Positions 26,593 to 36,156 of a stretch of DNA of 64,000 bases are shown one piece after another; the first letter of the stretch is position 1, and each line of letters opens with the position of its first letter. The notes beneath the pieces are model-generated. The model ran no database searches, was not told the origin of the DNA, and worked only from the letters and a program-made list of their open reading frames with translations. This DNA comes from Humibacter albus DSM 18994 (GTDB taxonomy: Bacteria > Actinomycetota > Actinomycetes > Actinomycetales > Microbacteriaceae): contig NZ_ATXT01000017.1 in assembly GCF_000421825.1 (NCBI RefSeq), positions 172,769-236,768 of the forward strand, given 5' to 3'. The position numbers were made by a program, and so were the translations under genes.

Positions 26593-27390
26593 ATGACCGA
26601 ACGACTGAACGGCAAAACTGCACTGATCACCGGTTCCACCAGCAATATCGGCCGCGCCATCGCAAGACGGTTCGCCGCAGAGGGGGCGCACGTCGTCGTG
26701 TCGGGGCGCGACGCCCGGCGCGGAGCGGCTGTCGTCGCCGACATCCGTGCGGCCGGGGGTCTCGCCGACTTCGTGCGCGCGGACCTCGACGGCAGCGTGT
26801 CGGCGAGCCGTGCTCTCGCCGACGCCGCGCTCGAGCGCGCAGGCGGGCGTCTCGACGTCTTGGTGAACAACGCCGGTATCTACCCCGCATCGACGACCGC
26901 CACGGTCGACGAGGACATGTTCGACCGCCTCTACGCCGTGAACGTCAAGGCGCCCTTCTTCCTCACCCAGGCGCTCGCACCCAGCATGGCTGCGACGGGC
27001 GGCGGTGTGATGGTCAACCTCGGAAGCTGGGTCGCCCGCATGGGCGTGCCTGTCGGCGCCCTGTACGCGTCGACGAAGGGTGCGCTCGAGACGCTGACCA
27101 GGGCGTGGTCCGCGGAATTCGCCGCGGTCGGCATCCGGGTCAACGCCGTCTCGCCAGGCGTGATCCGCACGCCGGACCTCGCGGACGACGAGGACGAGCC
27201 GGGCGCCGCGATGATGCTCGGCACGCCGGCGGGAGCGGCGGGGCATCCGGATGCCATCGCCTCCGCAGCGCTGTACCTCGCCTCCGACGACGCCGCATTC
27301 GTGCACGGCACGGTGCTCGACGTCGACGGTGGCCGCATCGGGGTCGCTGTGGTGGCGGGGGAGCATGCCCGACGGGGAAATGAGGATTAG
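26593..27390 (+). CDS. SDR-family NAD(P)-dependent oxidoreductase
   Basis: A 265-residue classical short-chain dehydrogenase. The cofactor motif is TGSTSNIG (about 15-22), NNAG stabilises the sheet, and the catalytic Tyr-Lys pair is YASTK with Ser in NLGSW upstream. The C terminus has the usual YLASDDAAFVHGTVLDVDGG. Substrate is not predictable. ATG 26593 follows a TACTGT -10 by 7 bases, with a TetR-like dyad just upstream. Only 35 bases separate it from tetR, whose product likely senses the SDR substrate or a related compound, as in many SDR-TetR pairs. Confidence 0.85.
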   Translation: MTERLNGKTALITGSTSNIGRAIARRFAAEGAHVVVSGRDARRGAAVVADIRAAGGLADFVRADLDGSVSASRALADAALERAGGRLDVLVNNAGIYPASTTATVDEDMFDRLYAVNVKAPFFLTQALAPSMAATGGGVMVNLGSWVARMGVPVGALYASTKGALETLTRAWSAEFAAVGIRVNAVSPGVIRTPDLADDEDEPGAAMMLGTPAGAAGHPDAIASAALYLASDDAAFVHGTVLDVDGGRIGVAVVAGEHARRGNED

Positions 27391-27403
27391 ACCGTACGGT
27401 CCA
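27388..27403 (+). promoter_or_regulatory. Operator O2, TetR-type dyad overlapping the SDR stop codon
   Basis: TAGAC-CGTACG-GTCCA shares arms and 6-base spacing with O1, and its core GACCGTACGGTC is a perfect 12-bp palindrome. Its first three bases are the SDR stop codon TAG. The tetR -10 (TAGGCT, 27413-27418) lies 10 bases downstream, so binding would block tetR transcription (autoregulation). Confidence 0.7.
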
Positions 27404-27425
27404 GTCTGGTGTTAGGCTCCGCCGT

Positions 27426-28040
27426 GTGAAACTGACCGCCAAAGGGCAGGCGACGCGCACGCGCATCCTCGACGCAGCCGCGGAGTACCTGCGCGGCGAG
27501 GCCCCCGGCGGTGTCACTCTCGACGAGGTCCTTGCCGCGTCGCGCACGAGCAAGGGGCAGCTCTTCCACTACTTCCCGGGTGGCAAGGAGGAGCTGCTCT
27601 TGGCCGTCGCGAGACTCGAGGCCGAGCGCGTGCTCGACGATCAACGCCCTTATCTGGATGCGCTCGACTCGTGGGATTCCTGGGCGAAGTGGCGCGGCGC
27701 ATTGATCCGCAGGTATCGGGCGCAGGGAACGCAGTGCCCGCTGGCGTCGCTGATGAGTCAGGTCGGCAACGTCGACGGCGCAGCCGAGGTCGCGACGGCA
27801 CTGCTTCAGAACTGGCAGGCACACGTGAGGCGCGGCATCCAGCGCATGCAAGACAGCGGTCAGGTCTCGCTCGGGATGGACGCCGATCGGATGGCCGCCG
27901 CGTTCATCGCCGGCATCCAGGGCGGCGTCACGGTGCTGCGCACGACCGGCAGCACCTCGCACCTCGAGGCGATGCTCGACGTACTGCTCGCGCACCTTCG
28001 CGGCGCCCCGACCGAGCCGACCGTGCCCTTCGCGGCCTGA
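27426..28040 (+). CDS. TetR/AcrR-family transcriptional repressor
   Basis: A 204-residue regulator. The helix-turn-helix is at about 25-48 (GVTLDEVLAASRTSKGQLF followed by HYFPGGKEELL), the standard TetR DNA-binding end, and the rest is an all-helical ligand domain. GTG 27426 starts 7 bases after TAGGCT, with no ribosome site, implying a leaderless transcript. A palindromic operator just upstream and a matching one before the SDR gene suggest control of both. The C-terminal domain has a Cys (GTQCPL) as in the LmrA/YxaF-like group, but the ligand is unknown. Confidence 0.9.
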   Translation: MKLTAKGQATRTRILDAAAEYLRGEAPGGVTLDEVLAASRTSKGQLFHYFPGGKEELLLAVARLEAERVLDDQRPYLDALDSWDSWAKWRGALIRRYRAQGTQCPLASLMSQVGNVDGAAEVATALLQNWQAHVRRGIQRMQDSGQVSLGMDADRMAAAFIAGIQGGVTVLRTTGSTSHLEAMLDVLLAHLRGAPTEPTVPFAA

Positions 28041-28071
28041 GGGGCCCGCCGCGGCCGTTACCTCCGCGCTG

Positions 28072-30579
28072 TCATTCGGTTCGCCCACGACCGTTCGCGG
28101 CGCGCACGCGCAGGTCGCGGGCCAGGTGATCCCGACGCTCGATCACGAGGCGGCGCAGCGCGGCCGGCGCATCCGGGTTCTCGGCCAGCCAGAGGTCGAC
28201 GTCGTCGGTCGACTCGGCGCGCGGGAAGAGCCCGATGACGATGCGCTCGGCCAGCTCGATGCTGCGATGCTGCCACACGTCGATCAGCGAGGCGAAGTAC
28301 TGGTCGTCGTAAGGGGCCGTCAGGTCGCGTCTGCCGCCGGACGCGAACCCGTGAATGGTCGCGTCGAGGTGGTCGTTGCTCAGCGTCGTGTCACCGAAGG
28401 CCGAGTGCCACGCCGCCGCCTTGACCTCCGGCTCGGGGCGAGCGGCCAGGGCTCGCAGCAGCGCCGTGCGTCCGGATGCCGTGTCGTCGTTGCCGAGTTC
28501 GGCGCGCAGCTCGTCGTCGCTCGCCGAACCCGTCGTCGCGAGCGCCGTCCACCACGACCAGCGCAGGTCCGGATCGAGCGCGAGCCCGTTCGGTGCGGGC
28601 GCGGCTCCGAGCAGTATCGAGCGGAGGTCGTCGGCGTGCCCGTCGTCGTACGCCGCGGCGTCCGCGAGCGCGCGCGCCCACGCCAGCTGCGAGTCGCTGC
28701 CCGGCATCGCCGCGCTCAGGCCCTCCCACACCGCCTCGAGCCTCGAGCCGCGCTGTTCGACACGAGCATCGCGCGGCACGTAGTGCTCGACGGTGAACTG
28801 TGCATGCTCCAGCGCCGAGGCCAGCAGCGCCACGTTCGTCTCGGCCCCGGCGTGGGCGCCCACGATGTTCAGGTAGCGGTCGGCGCGCAACTCGCCGTCG
28901 CGCACCGAGTTCCACAGTGACGACCAGACGAGGCCGCGCGCGAGGGCGTCGGGCATCGACGACAGCGATCGTTCCGCCGTGTCGAGCGAGCGGTCGTCGA
29001 CCCGCACCTTCGCATAGCTCAGGTCGCCGTCGTTCACGAGCACGAGATCCGCTCCGGCGGCGTCCGGCAGCGGAACGGGCGCACCTGCCACGTCGAGTTC
29101 TTCGGATCGCGCGCGCACGAGCGAACCGGAGGCATCCGTCTCGTACCGCCCGATCGCCAGCCGGTGCGCACGGCCGTCCGACGGGACGAGCAGGGGCGCA
29201 TCCTCGGTGCCCTCCACTCGCAATGTCGTCACACCCGTCGTCTGCAGCCACGCCCGAGACCAGGCGCGCAGGTCCCGGCCCGAGGTCGCCTCGAGCGCGG
29301 TCAGCAGGTCGTCGAGCGTGGTGTTGCCGAATGCATGCTCGCGGAAGTATCGGCGCGCGCCGGCGAAAAAGGCATCCCGCCCGACGTAGGCGACGAGCTG
29401 CTTCAGCACAGCGGCGCCCTTCGCGTACGTGATGCCATCGAAGTTCAGCTTCGCGGCCTCGAGGTCGACGATGTCGGCCACCACCGGATGCGTCGTCGGC
29501 AGCTGATCCTGCAGGTACGCCCACGCCTTGCGGCTGTTCGCGAACGAGACCCAGGCATCCGTGAACCTCGTCGCCTCGGCCGTGGCGAGCGAACCCATGT
29601 AGTCGGCGAACGACTCCTTGAGCCACAGGTCGTCCCACCACTTCATCGTCACGAGGTCGCCGAACCACATGTGCGCCATCTCGTGCAGGATCGTGGATGC
29701 CCGCCTCTCGCGCTGCGCGGCCGTCGCCTTGCCGCGGTACACGTAGCGCTCGGTGAACGTGACGCAGCCCGGGTTCTCCATGGCGCCGAGGTTGTATTCG
29801 GGCACGAAAACCTGGTCGTACTTGCCCCACGGATACGGATAGTCGAACTCGCCCGTGAAGAAGTCGAGCCCGGCGCGCGTCACGTCGAGGATCTCGTCGG
29901 CGTCCAGGTGCTCGGCGAGCGAGGCTCGGCAGTACACGCCGAGCGGCACCTCGATTCCGTCGCCGTGCCACATTCCGGTCACGTGATGGTACGGGCCGGC
30001 GACGATCGCCGTGATGTAGGTGGAGATCGGCAGCGTGGGGCCGAACGTCACGACCTGGGCCGTCTTCGTGCGTTCCGTCGCGAGAGCCTCGCGGTTCGAG
30101 AGCACACTCCAGCGACGCGGCGCATGCACGGTGAAGACGAAGGGCGCCTTCATGTCGGGCTGCTCGAAGCAGGCGAAGACGCGACGGGCATCCGCCGGCT
30201 CGTACTGCGTGTAGAGGTAGGTCTCGCCATCGACCGGGTCGGTGAAGCGGTGCATGCCCTCGCCCGAGCTGCTGTAGGCGGCGCGTGCCACCACCACGAC
30301 GGTGTTCGTCGCGATCAGACCGTCCACCTGGATGCGCGCACCATCGTAGTGAACGGGAATCGCGCGCCCGTTCACCCAGACTGCGTCCACTCTCTCGCCG
30401 ATGAAGTCGAGCCAGGTGGACGGCGTACGGGCGTCGAGCTCGAGCGTGGTGGTCGTCGCGAAGCCGGAGACGTCGGTGTCGGGTGCCTCGGTGAGGTCCA
30501 GCTCGACTCGATAGGAGCGGACGGTGACGTTCCGTGCGCGATCGGCGGTCTCGGAACGCGACAGATTGGCGGAGGTCAT
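28072..30579 (-). CDS. pepN: Aminopeptidase N (M1 family zinc peptidase)
   Basis: An 835-residue cytoplasmic exopeptidase that removes N-terminal residues from peptides. The substrate-binding GAMENPG (about 265) and the zinc motif HEMAHMWFGD with a second Glu in WLKESFAD (about 299-325) are intact, and the C-terminal ERAP1-like helical domain is full-length. This layout matches actinobacterial PepN. ATG 30579 is directly preceded by an in-frame GTG at 30582, so the start is certain to within one residue. It is divergent from the CorC pair. Confidence 0.95.
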   Translation of the reverse strand: MTSANLSRSETADRARNVTVRSYRVELDLTEAPDTDVSGFATTTTLELDARTPSTWLDFIGERVDAVWVNGRAIPVHYDGARIQVDGLIATNTVVVVARAAYSSSGEGMHRFTDPVDGETYLYTQYEPADARRVFACFEQPDMKAPFVFTVHAPRRWSVLSNREALATERTKTAQVVTFGPTLPISTYITAIVAGPYHHVTGMWHGDGIEVPLGVYCRASLAEHLDADEILDVTRAGLDFFTGEFDYPYPWGKYDQVFVPEYNLGAMENPGCVTFTERYVYRGKATAAQRERRASTILHEMAHMWFGDLVTMKWWDDLWLKESFADYMGSLATAEATRFTDAWVSFANSRKAWAYLQDQLPTTHPVVADIVDLEAAKLNFDGITYAKGAAVLKQLVAYVGRDAFFAGARRYFREHAFGNTTLDDLLTALEATSGRDLRAWSRAWLQTTGVTTLRVEGTEDAPLLVPSDGRAHRLAIGRYETDASGSLVRARSEELDVAGAPVPLPDAAGADLVLVNDGDLSYAKVRVDDRSLDTAERSLSSMPDALARGLVWSSLWNSVRDGELRADRYLNIVGAHAGAETNVALLASALEHAQFTVEHYVPRDARVEQRGSRLEAVWEGLSAAMPGSDSQLAWARALADAAAYDDGHADDLRSILLGAAPAPNGLALDPDLRWSWWTALATTGSASDDELRAELGNDDTASGRTALLRALAARPEPEVKAAAWHSAFGDTTLSNDHLDATIHGFASGGRRDLTAPYDDQYFASLIDVWQHRSIELAERIVIGLFPRAESTDDVDLWLAENPDAPAALRRLVIERRDHLARDLRVRAANGRGRTE

Positions 30580-30629
30580 CACCCCATCGTTTCACGGCGG
30601 TTTCCCGCAGAGGCGAGAGTGCGCTCTCC

Positions 30630-30635
30630 TATAAT
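30630..30635 (+). promoter_or_regulatory. Consensus -10 box TATAAT before the CorC operon
   Basis: A perfect TATAAT lies 10 bases before ATG 30646 and 180 bases before the CorC start. A short inverted repeat GAGAG/CTCTC directly precedes it. No good -35 is seen at the normal distance. It is the most consensus-like -10 in the window. Confidence 0.55.
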
Positions 30636-30645
30636 CGGCAGGACA

Positions 30646-30819
30646 ATGGATGACCCTCCTTCTGCGTGGTCCACGGCCCTTCGGCGCGTTCTGCGGCAAC
30701 TCATGAGCTCGTCTAGCGCGGGCCCGGATGGTGCGAGCCCCACCCGTGGGGACCCGGTCGGCGCGCGCCGGGTGTCCGCGTCGGTCCGCCGCCGAGACGC
30801 TGACATGGTGCTGTCGTGA
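30646..30819 (+). CDS. Possible small leader protein before the CorC pair
   Basis: A 57-codon frame starting MDDPPSAWSTALRRVLRQL. It begins 10 bases after a TATAAT box and its stop overlaps the next gene's GTG by 4 bases (GTGA), the same coupling seen at several real gene pairs here. The first 20 residues could form an amphipathic helix; the rest is Arg/Ser/Pro-rich. No family is recognised, and the overlap could be chance in a long leader RNA. Confidence 0.3.
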   Translation: MDDPPSAWSTALRRVLRQLMSSSSAGPDGASPTRGDPVGARRVSASVRRRDADMVLS

Positions 30820-32210
30820 TCGAGTGGATCATGCTCGCCGCCGGCCTCGTGCTGACCGTCGGCACCGGCTTCTTCGTCGCGAGCGAGTTCGCACTGGTCA
30901 ACCTCGACAGGGCCGACCTCGAGGCGCGGAACGCGCGCGGGGAGACCCGGCTCGGCATGACCATCGCCGCGCTGAAGATCACCTCCACCCATCTCTCCAG
31001 CGCGCAACTCGGCATCACGCTGACCACGTTGCTCACCGGTTATCTGATGGAACCCGCGATCTCGGGGCTGATCGCCGGCCCGCTCGCCGCGGTGGGGCTC
31101 CCGGATGCCGCGGTACCGCCGATCGGCACGGCGATCGGCATCGTGGTCGCCACGATCGTGTCGATGATCCTCGGCGAACTCGTGCCGAAGGGCTTCGCGC
31201 TGGCGCTTCCGCGCGCGACCGCGAAGATCGTGATCCCGTTCCAGACCGTGTTCACCTCCGTCTTCCGGCCGGTGGTGTGGGTGCTGAACGTGAGTGCGAA
31301 CGGCGTGCTCCGCGCACTCGGGATCGAGCCGAAAGAGGAGCTGTCGGGGGCGCGCAGTGCAGAGGAACTGTCATCCCTCGTGAGGCGCTCGGCCAGCGCC
31401 GGAGTGCTCGAGTCCGACACGGCCACGCTGCTCGGCCGCACGTTGCGGTTCTCCGAGCACACGGCATCCGACGTGATGACGCCGCGACCGCGTGTGGCGA
31501 GCGTGCGGCGACAAGACCCGGCGACCGACATCCTCACGCTCGCGCGTACCACCGGCTACTCGCGGTTCCCGGTGATCGACGACGACATCGACGACATCGT
31601 CGGGGTGGTGCACGTCAAGCAGGCGGTCGCCGTGCCGCTTCAGCGGCGGGCGCTCGTGCCGGCCTCGGCGCTGCAGACGGATGCCGTTCGCGTGCCGGAG
31701 ACGATGACGCTCGACACCCTGCTGGGCGAGTTGCGCGGGCAGGGCTACCAGATGGCGATCGTCGTCGACGAGTACGGCGGGACGGCCGGGATCGCCACGC
31801 TCGAGGACCTCGTGGAGGAGCTCGTCGGCGAGGTGGCCGATGAGCACGATCGCGCCCGTGCCGACATCGTGCGCGGCGTGGGATCCATCACCATCTCGGG
31901 GATGCTCCGTCCCGACGAGCTGCAGGACCGCACCGGAATCGAGATTCCGGAGGACGGGCCGTACGAGACGGTCGCCGGTTTCGTGATGAACGAGCTCGAC
32001 CGGCTCGCGGTCGTCGGTGATGAGGTGCGCGTGGACGGCGGAACGCTGCGGGTGGAGCGCCTGGACGGGCGCCGCGTCGACGCGCTGCGGTTCACGCCCG
32101 ACGCACCGGAGGGCGTGGGCGCGGTCGAACTCGGCGCCGCACCCGGCAGCGAGAACCGCCCGCGCGGCGCGACCCGACACGAGCGCGAAGGAGGGCCGCA
32201 ACATGCCTGA
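30816..32210 (+). CDS. CNNM/CBS/CorC-domain membrane protein (hemolysin-family)
   Basis: A 464-residue protein of the CorC/TlyC type, implicated in divalent-cation (Mg2+, Co2+) efflux. Residues about 1-180 are the CNNM membrane domain with three helices and the conserved [17 protein letters not shown] pair (about 205-325, ending [20 protein letters not shown]) and a CorC_HlyC domain (about 345-425) follow. The first helix overlaps the membrane start [16 protein letters not shown], so no cleaved signal. GTG 30816 follows the possible leader gene. It overlaps the second CorC gene by 8 bases, so the two probably form a heteromeric or paired transporter. Confidence 0.9.
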   Translation: MIEWIMLAAGLVLTVGTGFFVASEFALVNLDRADLEARNARGETRLGMTIAALKITSTHLSSAQLGITLTTLLTGYLMEPAISGLIAGPLAAVGLPDAAVPPIGTAIGIVVATIVSMILGELVPKGFALALPRATAKIVIPFQTVFTSVFRPVVWVLNVSANGVLRALGIEPKEELSGARSAEELSSLVRRSASAGVLESDTATLLGRTLRFSEHTASDVMTPRPRVASVRRQDPATDILTLARTTGYSRFPVIDDDIDDIVGVVHVKQAVAVPLQRRALVPASALQTDAVRVPETMTLDTLLGELRGQGYQMAIVVDEYGGTAGIATLEDLVEELVGEVADEHDRARADIVRGVGSITISGMLRPDELQDRTGIEIPEDGPYETVAGFVMNELDRLAVVGDEVRVDGGTLRVERLDGRRVDALRFTPDAPEGVGAVELGAAPGSENRPRGATRHEREGGPQHA

Positions 32211-33240
32211 TTGGGTGGGCATCCTGCTTCTCGTCGTGCTGCTGCTGGGCAACGCGTTCTTCGTCGGGGCGGAGTTCGCGGTCATGTCGGCGAGGCGCTC
32301 GCAGATCGAGCCGAAGGCGGAGCACGGCAATCGCTCGGCGCGCACCGCGCTGTGGGCGATGGAGCACGCCACGCTCATGCTCGCCACCACGCAGCTCGGG
32401 ATCACGGTCTGCTCGCTGCTCATCTTGAACGTGTCCGAGCCGGCCATCCACCACCTGATCGAGGTGCCGCTCGGGCTCACCGGGCTGACGCCCGAGTGGA
32501 TCGGCGGCATCGCGTTCGTCGTCGCGCTCGTGCTCGTCACCTTTCTGCACGTGGTGTTCGGCGAGATGGTGCCGAAGAACCTCTCGTTCTCGCTCCCTGA
32601 TCGCGCCGCTCTGCTGCTCGCGCCGCCGCTCGTGGGCATCGCCCGCGTCTTCCGGCCCGTCGTCGTGGCGCTCAACGCCATGGCGAACGGCATCGTTCGA
32701 CTCTTCGGCGTCACGCCCGTCAACGAGGCGGTCAGCACGTTCACGCTCGACGAGGTCGCCACCATCGTCGACCAGTCGACCCGGGAGGGCATGCTCACCG
32801 ACCGCACCGGCACGCTCAGCAACGCGTTCGAGTTCTCGGCGAAGAAGGTCGAGGATGTCGGTCTCGCGCTGAACACGCTGGTCTGCCTCCCCGAGACCAC
32901 CACCCCGTCGCAGATCGAGCGCACCGTCGCCAAACACGGCTTCTCGCGGTACGTCATCGTGGATGCCTCTTCAGCGCCGATCGGCTACATCCACCTGAAA
33001 GACGTTCTCGACCTTGAAGCGGACGAATACACACGTCCCATCCCGACCGGACGCATCCGCAAACTGGTGCCGCTGGCGCCGGAGTCCGACATCGAGGACG
33101 CGCTCGCCGTGATGCGCCGTTCCGGCGGCCACGTCGGCCGGGTCGTCGGCACAGGCGGCGCAACGCAGGGAGTCGTGTTCCTCGAGGACATCATCGAGGA
33201 GCTGGTCGGAGAGGTGCAGGACGCGACGCGGCGGAGGTGA
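32203..33240 (+). CDS. Second CNNM/CBS membrane protein (hemolysin-family)
   Basis: A 345-residue paralogue of the preceding gene with the CNNM membrane domain (about 1-185, including [14 protein letters not shown]) and a CBS pair (about 205-335), but without the C-terminal CorC_HlyC domain. AAGGAGGG at 32188-32195 supports ATG 32203, and the start lies inside the end of the upstream gene. Such tandem pairs are usual in actinobacteria. Role in Mg2+/Co2+ homeostasis is inferred from the family. Confidence 0.9.
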   Translation: MPDWVGILLLVVLLLGNAFFVGAEFAVMSARRSQIEPKAEHGNRSARTALWAMEHATLMLATTQLGITVCSLLILNVSEPAIHHLIEVPLGLTGLTPEWIGGIAFVVALVLVTFLHVVFGEMVPKNLSFSLPDRAALLLAPPLVGIARVFRPVVVALNAMANGIVRLFGVTPVNEAVSTFTLDEVATIVDQSTREGMLTDRTGTLSNAFEFSAKKVEDVGLALNTLVCLPETTTPSQIERTVAKHGFSRYVIVDASSAPIGYIHLKDVLDLEADEYTRPIPTGRIRKLVPLAPESDIEDALAVMRRSGGHVGRVVGTGGATQGVVFLEDIIEELVGEVQDATRRR

Positions 33241-33267
33241 GGCGAAGCGGCGCACTGTTCGCGCGCG

Positions 33268-34344
33268 TCACCGCCAGCGGGCGCGCAGGTACTGGCCCGG
33301 CCAATAGTCGACGTCGACGCCGAGCTCGTGCGCGGCGCGCAGCGGAAAGTGCGGGTCTCGCAGCAGCTCACGGGCGAGGGAGACGGCATCCGCCTGCCCC
33401 GATTCCACGATCTCGGATGCCTGCGCCGGCTCCGTGATCAGCCCCACCGCCGAGACGGGCAACCCGGTGAGCTCCTTGATCCGCGCGGCGAACGGCACCT
33501 GGTAGCCGGGCGAGAGCGGGATGCTTGCCGGCACGTTGCCGCCGGTGGAGACGTCGAAGAGGTCCGCGCCGGCATCCGCGCACCACTGCGCGACGGTGGC
33601 GCAGGCATCCACGTCCCAACCCGTGTCGGCCCACTCGCTGGCGGAGAAGCGCACGAACAGCGGCAGTTCGCCGATCGCCTCGCGCACGGATGCCACGACC
33701 CGCAGCAGCAGGCGCGCCCGGTTCTCGAGGCTGCCGCCGTAGGCGTCGGTGCGGTGGTTGCTGGCCGGCGAGAGGAACTCGTGCAGCAGGTAGCCGTGCG
33801 CGGCATGCACCTCGACCATGCCGAAGCCGGCCGCGACGGCGCGACGCGCGGCGTCGGCGAACGCGCCCACGATGCGCTCGATGCCGGCCGCGTCCAGTTC
33901 CTGCGGCGTCGCCAAGCCGTGATACGGCACGGCCGACGGGGCGAGCGTCGACCAGCCGCCGGCATCCAGCGGGATCGAGCCGTCGCGTCCGTTCTCACCC
34001 CAGGGCGACCACGTGGACCCCTTGCGGCCGGCGTGCGCGAGTTGGATGCCGGGCACAGCGCCCTGGCCGGCGATGAAGGCGGCGATCGGAGCCCAGGCAT
34101 CCGCCTGCTCGTCGTTCCAGATGCCGGTGTCGCGGTCGGAGATGCGGCCCTCGGGCGCGATGGCGGTGGCCTCCGCGATCACGAGCGAGCTGCCGCCGGC
34201 GGCGATCGATCCCAGGTGCACCAGATGCCATGAGGTTGGAACGCCGTCGCGCTCCATCACCGAGTACTGGCACATCGGCGCGGTGAAGATGCGGTTGCGC
34301 AGCCTCACACCGCGCACGTCGAGGGGATCGAAGAGGTGGTCCAC
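33268..34344 (-). CDS. Old Yellow Enzyme-family NADH:flavin oxidoreductase (YqjM-like)
   Basis: A 358-residue FMN-dependent TIM-barrel ene-reductase. LRNRIFTAPMCQYS carries the Cys of the thermophilic-like/YqjM group, GIQLAHAGRKGS is the FMN/substrate segment with the catalytic His, and HAAHGYLLHEFLSPASN and YGGSLENRARLLL are standard signatures. Family members reduce activated alkenes; the physiological substrate is unknown. GTG 34344 is chosen because AAAGGA lies 8 bases upstream and VDHLFDPLDVRGVRLRNR is the normal N terminus. It follows the HAD gene by 96 bases on the same strand. Confidence 0.92.
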   Translation of the reverse strand: MDHLFDPLDVRGVRLRNRIFTAPMCQYSVMERDGVPTSWHLVHLGSIAAGGSSLVIAEATAIAPEGRISDRDTGIWNDEQADAWAPIAAFIAGQGAVPGIQLAHAGRKGSTWSPWGENGRDGSIPLDAGGWSTLAPSAVPYHGLATPQELDAAGIERIVGAFADAARRAVAAGFGMVEVHAAHGYLLHEFLSPASNHRTDAYGGSLENRARLLLRVVASVREAIGELPLFVRFSASEWADTGWDVDACATVAQWCADAGADLFDVSTGGNVPASIPLSPGYQVPFAARIKELTGLPVSAVGLITEPAQASEIVESGQADAVSLARELLRDPHFPLRAAHELGVDVDYWPGQYLRARWR

Positions 34345-34440
34345 CGAGAGATCCTTTCGGGAGCGATGTGCGTGAGGGGCGCGGGACCGCCGCCGGCGTG
34401 GACTGCGCGCCGGCGAGACCCCCATTTTTCGGTGGCGGGC

Positions 34441-35055
34441 CTATTCCAGCGAAGCCAGGAACGCGCGCAGGTCGTCGGCGCCCGTGAAGACGTGGCCCGT
34501 GATCCCGATCGCCTCGGCGCCGGCCACGTTCTCGGCCTTGTTGTCGATGAACACCGCGTGATCGGCATCGATTCCCAGCTCGTCGAGCACGTGCCGGAAG
34601 ATCGCGGCGTCCGGCTTCACGAGCAGCAGCTCGCCCGAGACGAACACGCTCTCGAACAGCGATCCGATGAGACCCTGCCGGAAATAGCTGCCGAAATCGG
34701 CGCCGGCGTTCGACAACAGCGCGAGCCGCGTGCCACCGTCGCGCAGGTCGACCAGCACGTCGATCGTGCCCGTGTCGACGCTGAGCCAGCCGCGGAAGTC
34801 GGTGACCCAGAGCAGATGAAGAGTGCCTTCCGACCACTGCGCGCCCGTCTCGGCCTCGATTCGGCGCCAGTAGTCGTGGATGCTCAGCCTGCCCTGATCC
34901 AGTACGTCGCGGTGTCGCCAGTACGCAGGCCAGAACGTGTCGGCGTCGACTCCGGCCACGTCGAGCAGCGCTTGTCGATCGGCTTCGCTGGGCGACAGCG
35001 AGATGACCTCGCCGTAGTCGAAGATGACCACTCGATCGGGAAGGGAGATCGGCAT
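34441..35055 (-). CDS. HAD-IA family hydrolase
   Basis: A 204-residue phosphatase-like protein. VVIFDYGEVI (motif I, nucleophile Asp), LLSNAG (motif II), KPDAAIF (motif III Lys) and FIDNKAENVAGAE (motif IV) are all present. The second Asp of the usual DxD is replaced by Gly, as in HAD members of the DxGGV group. ATG 35055 has AAAGGT 7 bases upstream and gives a normal N terminus. Substrate unknown. It is divergent from nnrD with 88 bases between the starts. Confidence 0.85.
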   Translation of the reverse strand: MPISLPDRVVIFDYGEVISLSPSEADRQALLDVAGVDADTFWPAYWRHRDVLDQGRLSIHDYWRRIEAETGAQWSEGTLHLLWVTDFRGWLSVDTGTIDVLVDLRDGGTRLALLSNAGADFGSYFRQGLIGSLFESVFVSGELLLVKPDAAIFRHVLDELGIDADHAVFIDNKAENVAGAEAIGITGHVFTGADDLRAFLASLE

Positions 35056-35143
35056 GCAAGGACCTTTCATCGTGCGCCGCATCGGCCCGTGGCACCGCGG
35101 CGCAAGGGGTGGAGTCGGCTCGCAGTCAACCTATCGTGAAGAC

Positions 35144-36052
35144 ATGACTGCTCACATTGCGTCCGGGAACGACACGGGAGCCGATGCGGGGTCCGGCGCC
35201 GGCGTCGGCCGCCCGTGGACCCTCGCCGACTGCCGCGACTGGATCTTCGTTCCCGGCGCCTCCGACGACAAGTACTCCCGCGGCGTGCTCGGTGTGGTCA
35301 CCGGTTCCGACGAGTACCCGGGGGCTGCCGTGCTCGGTGTGGAGGCGGCGGCGCGTACCGGGGTGGGCATGGTGCGCTACGTCGGCGACGATGTGCCCGC
35401 CGCGCAGGTGCTGCAGCGGCGGCCCGAGACGGTGACCGCATCCGGGCGCGTGCAGGCGTGGCTGCTCGGATCCGGAATGGATGCCGCGCACCGCGACCCG
35501 ACGAACGCGCACCGCCTGCACGCCGCGCTCTCCGATGGCGTGCCGTGCGTCATCGACGCCGGCGCGCTCGACCTGATCGGCCAGGCGAGCGGCCCGGTCG
35601 TGATCACGCCGCACTACCGCGAGCTGGCGCGGGTGCTCGCTGCGGCCGGCGCTTCGCCGTCCGCCGAGTCCATCGCCCAGGATGCCCGGGGCTGGGCGCG
35701 CCGCGCCGCCGACGCCACCGGCGTCTCGGTGCTGCTCAAGGGACACGTGACCCACGTGTGCGCCCCGGGCGGCGAGGTGATCGACGTCTCGACGGGGCCT
35801 CGTGCGGGCTGGCTCGCCACGGCCGGCAGCGGCGACGTGCTGGGCGGCATCCTCGGTGCGCTCGTGGCGACGCACGCGGCACCGGTTGCGGAGCAGGGGC
35901 ACGACGCGCTGGCCGCGCTCGCGGCGACCGCCGCGGCGCTGCACGGCGCGGCGGCAGGTGCCGCGAGCGAGCGGAACGGCGGCGGCCCCATCACGGCGCT
36001 CGACGTCGCGGACGCGATGCCCGGTGTCGTCGGTGCCGTGCTGTCGAGCTGA
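35144..36052 (+). CDS. nnrD: ADP-dependent NAD(P)H-hydrate dehydratase
   Basis: A 302-residue ribokinase-like repair enzyme that uses ADP to convert hydrated NAD(P)H (S form) back to NAD(P)H. SDKYSRGVLGVVTGSDEYPGA, read here as DDKYSRGVLGVV and SDEYPGAAVLG, is the N-terminal signature; VVITPHYRELARVL and TAGSGDVLGGILGAL are the substrate and Asp-base motifs. The usual N-terminal epimerase is absent, so this is the stand-alone form. TATCGT (35132-35137) before ATG 35144 suggests a leaderless transcript. The stop codon lies inside a 16-bp duplication. Confidence 0.9.
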   Translation: MTAHIASGNDTGADAGSGAGVGRPWTLADCRDWIFVPGASDDKYSRGVLGVVTGSDEYPGAAVLGVEAAARTGVGMVRYVGDDVPAAQVLQRRPETVTASGRVQAWLLGSGMDAAHRDPTNAHRLHAALSDGVPCVIDAGALDLIGQASGPVVITPHYRELARVLAAAGASPSAESIAQDARGWARRAADATGVSVLLKGHVTHVCAPGGEVIDVSTGPRAGWLATAGSGDVLGGILGALVATHAAPVAEQGHDALAALAATAAALHGAAAGAASERNGGGPITALDVADAMPGVVGAVLSS

Positions 36053-36071
36053 GCGGCTGTCGAGCTGAGCG
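36040..36071 (+). repeat. 16-bp duplication across the nnrD stop codon
   Basis: GCTGTCGAGCTGAGCG at 36040-36055 is repeated exactly at 36056-36071. The first copy contains the nnrD stop codon (36050-36052), so the second lies entirely after the gene. Confidence 0.9.
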
Positions 36072-36117
36072 CTGGCGCGCGGAACGGCCCGCGCGGGAGG
36101 TCGCGACGGGCGCGCAC

Positions 36118-36139
36118 AGCGGATGCAGAAGCATCCGCT
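36118..36139. terminator. Hairpin between nnrD and the GT87-like gene
   Basis: AGCGGATGC and GCATCCGCT form a perfect 9-bp stem with an AGAA tetraloop. It sits 66 bases past the nnrD stop and only a few bases before the downstream -10 (TAGCAT, 36143-36148). It can end nnrD transcription or insulate the next promoter. No T tract. Confidence 0.5.
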
Positions 36140-36156
36140 CGATAGCATGAACGACT

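Noticed and set aside
24979..27366. Upstream extension of the glycosylase-like reading frame to 27366
   Set aside because: It runs opposite guaB1 and the SDR gene, with no relation to glycosylases; the gene begins near 24978.
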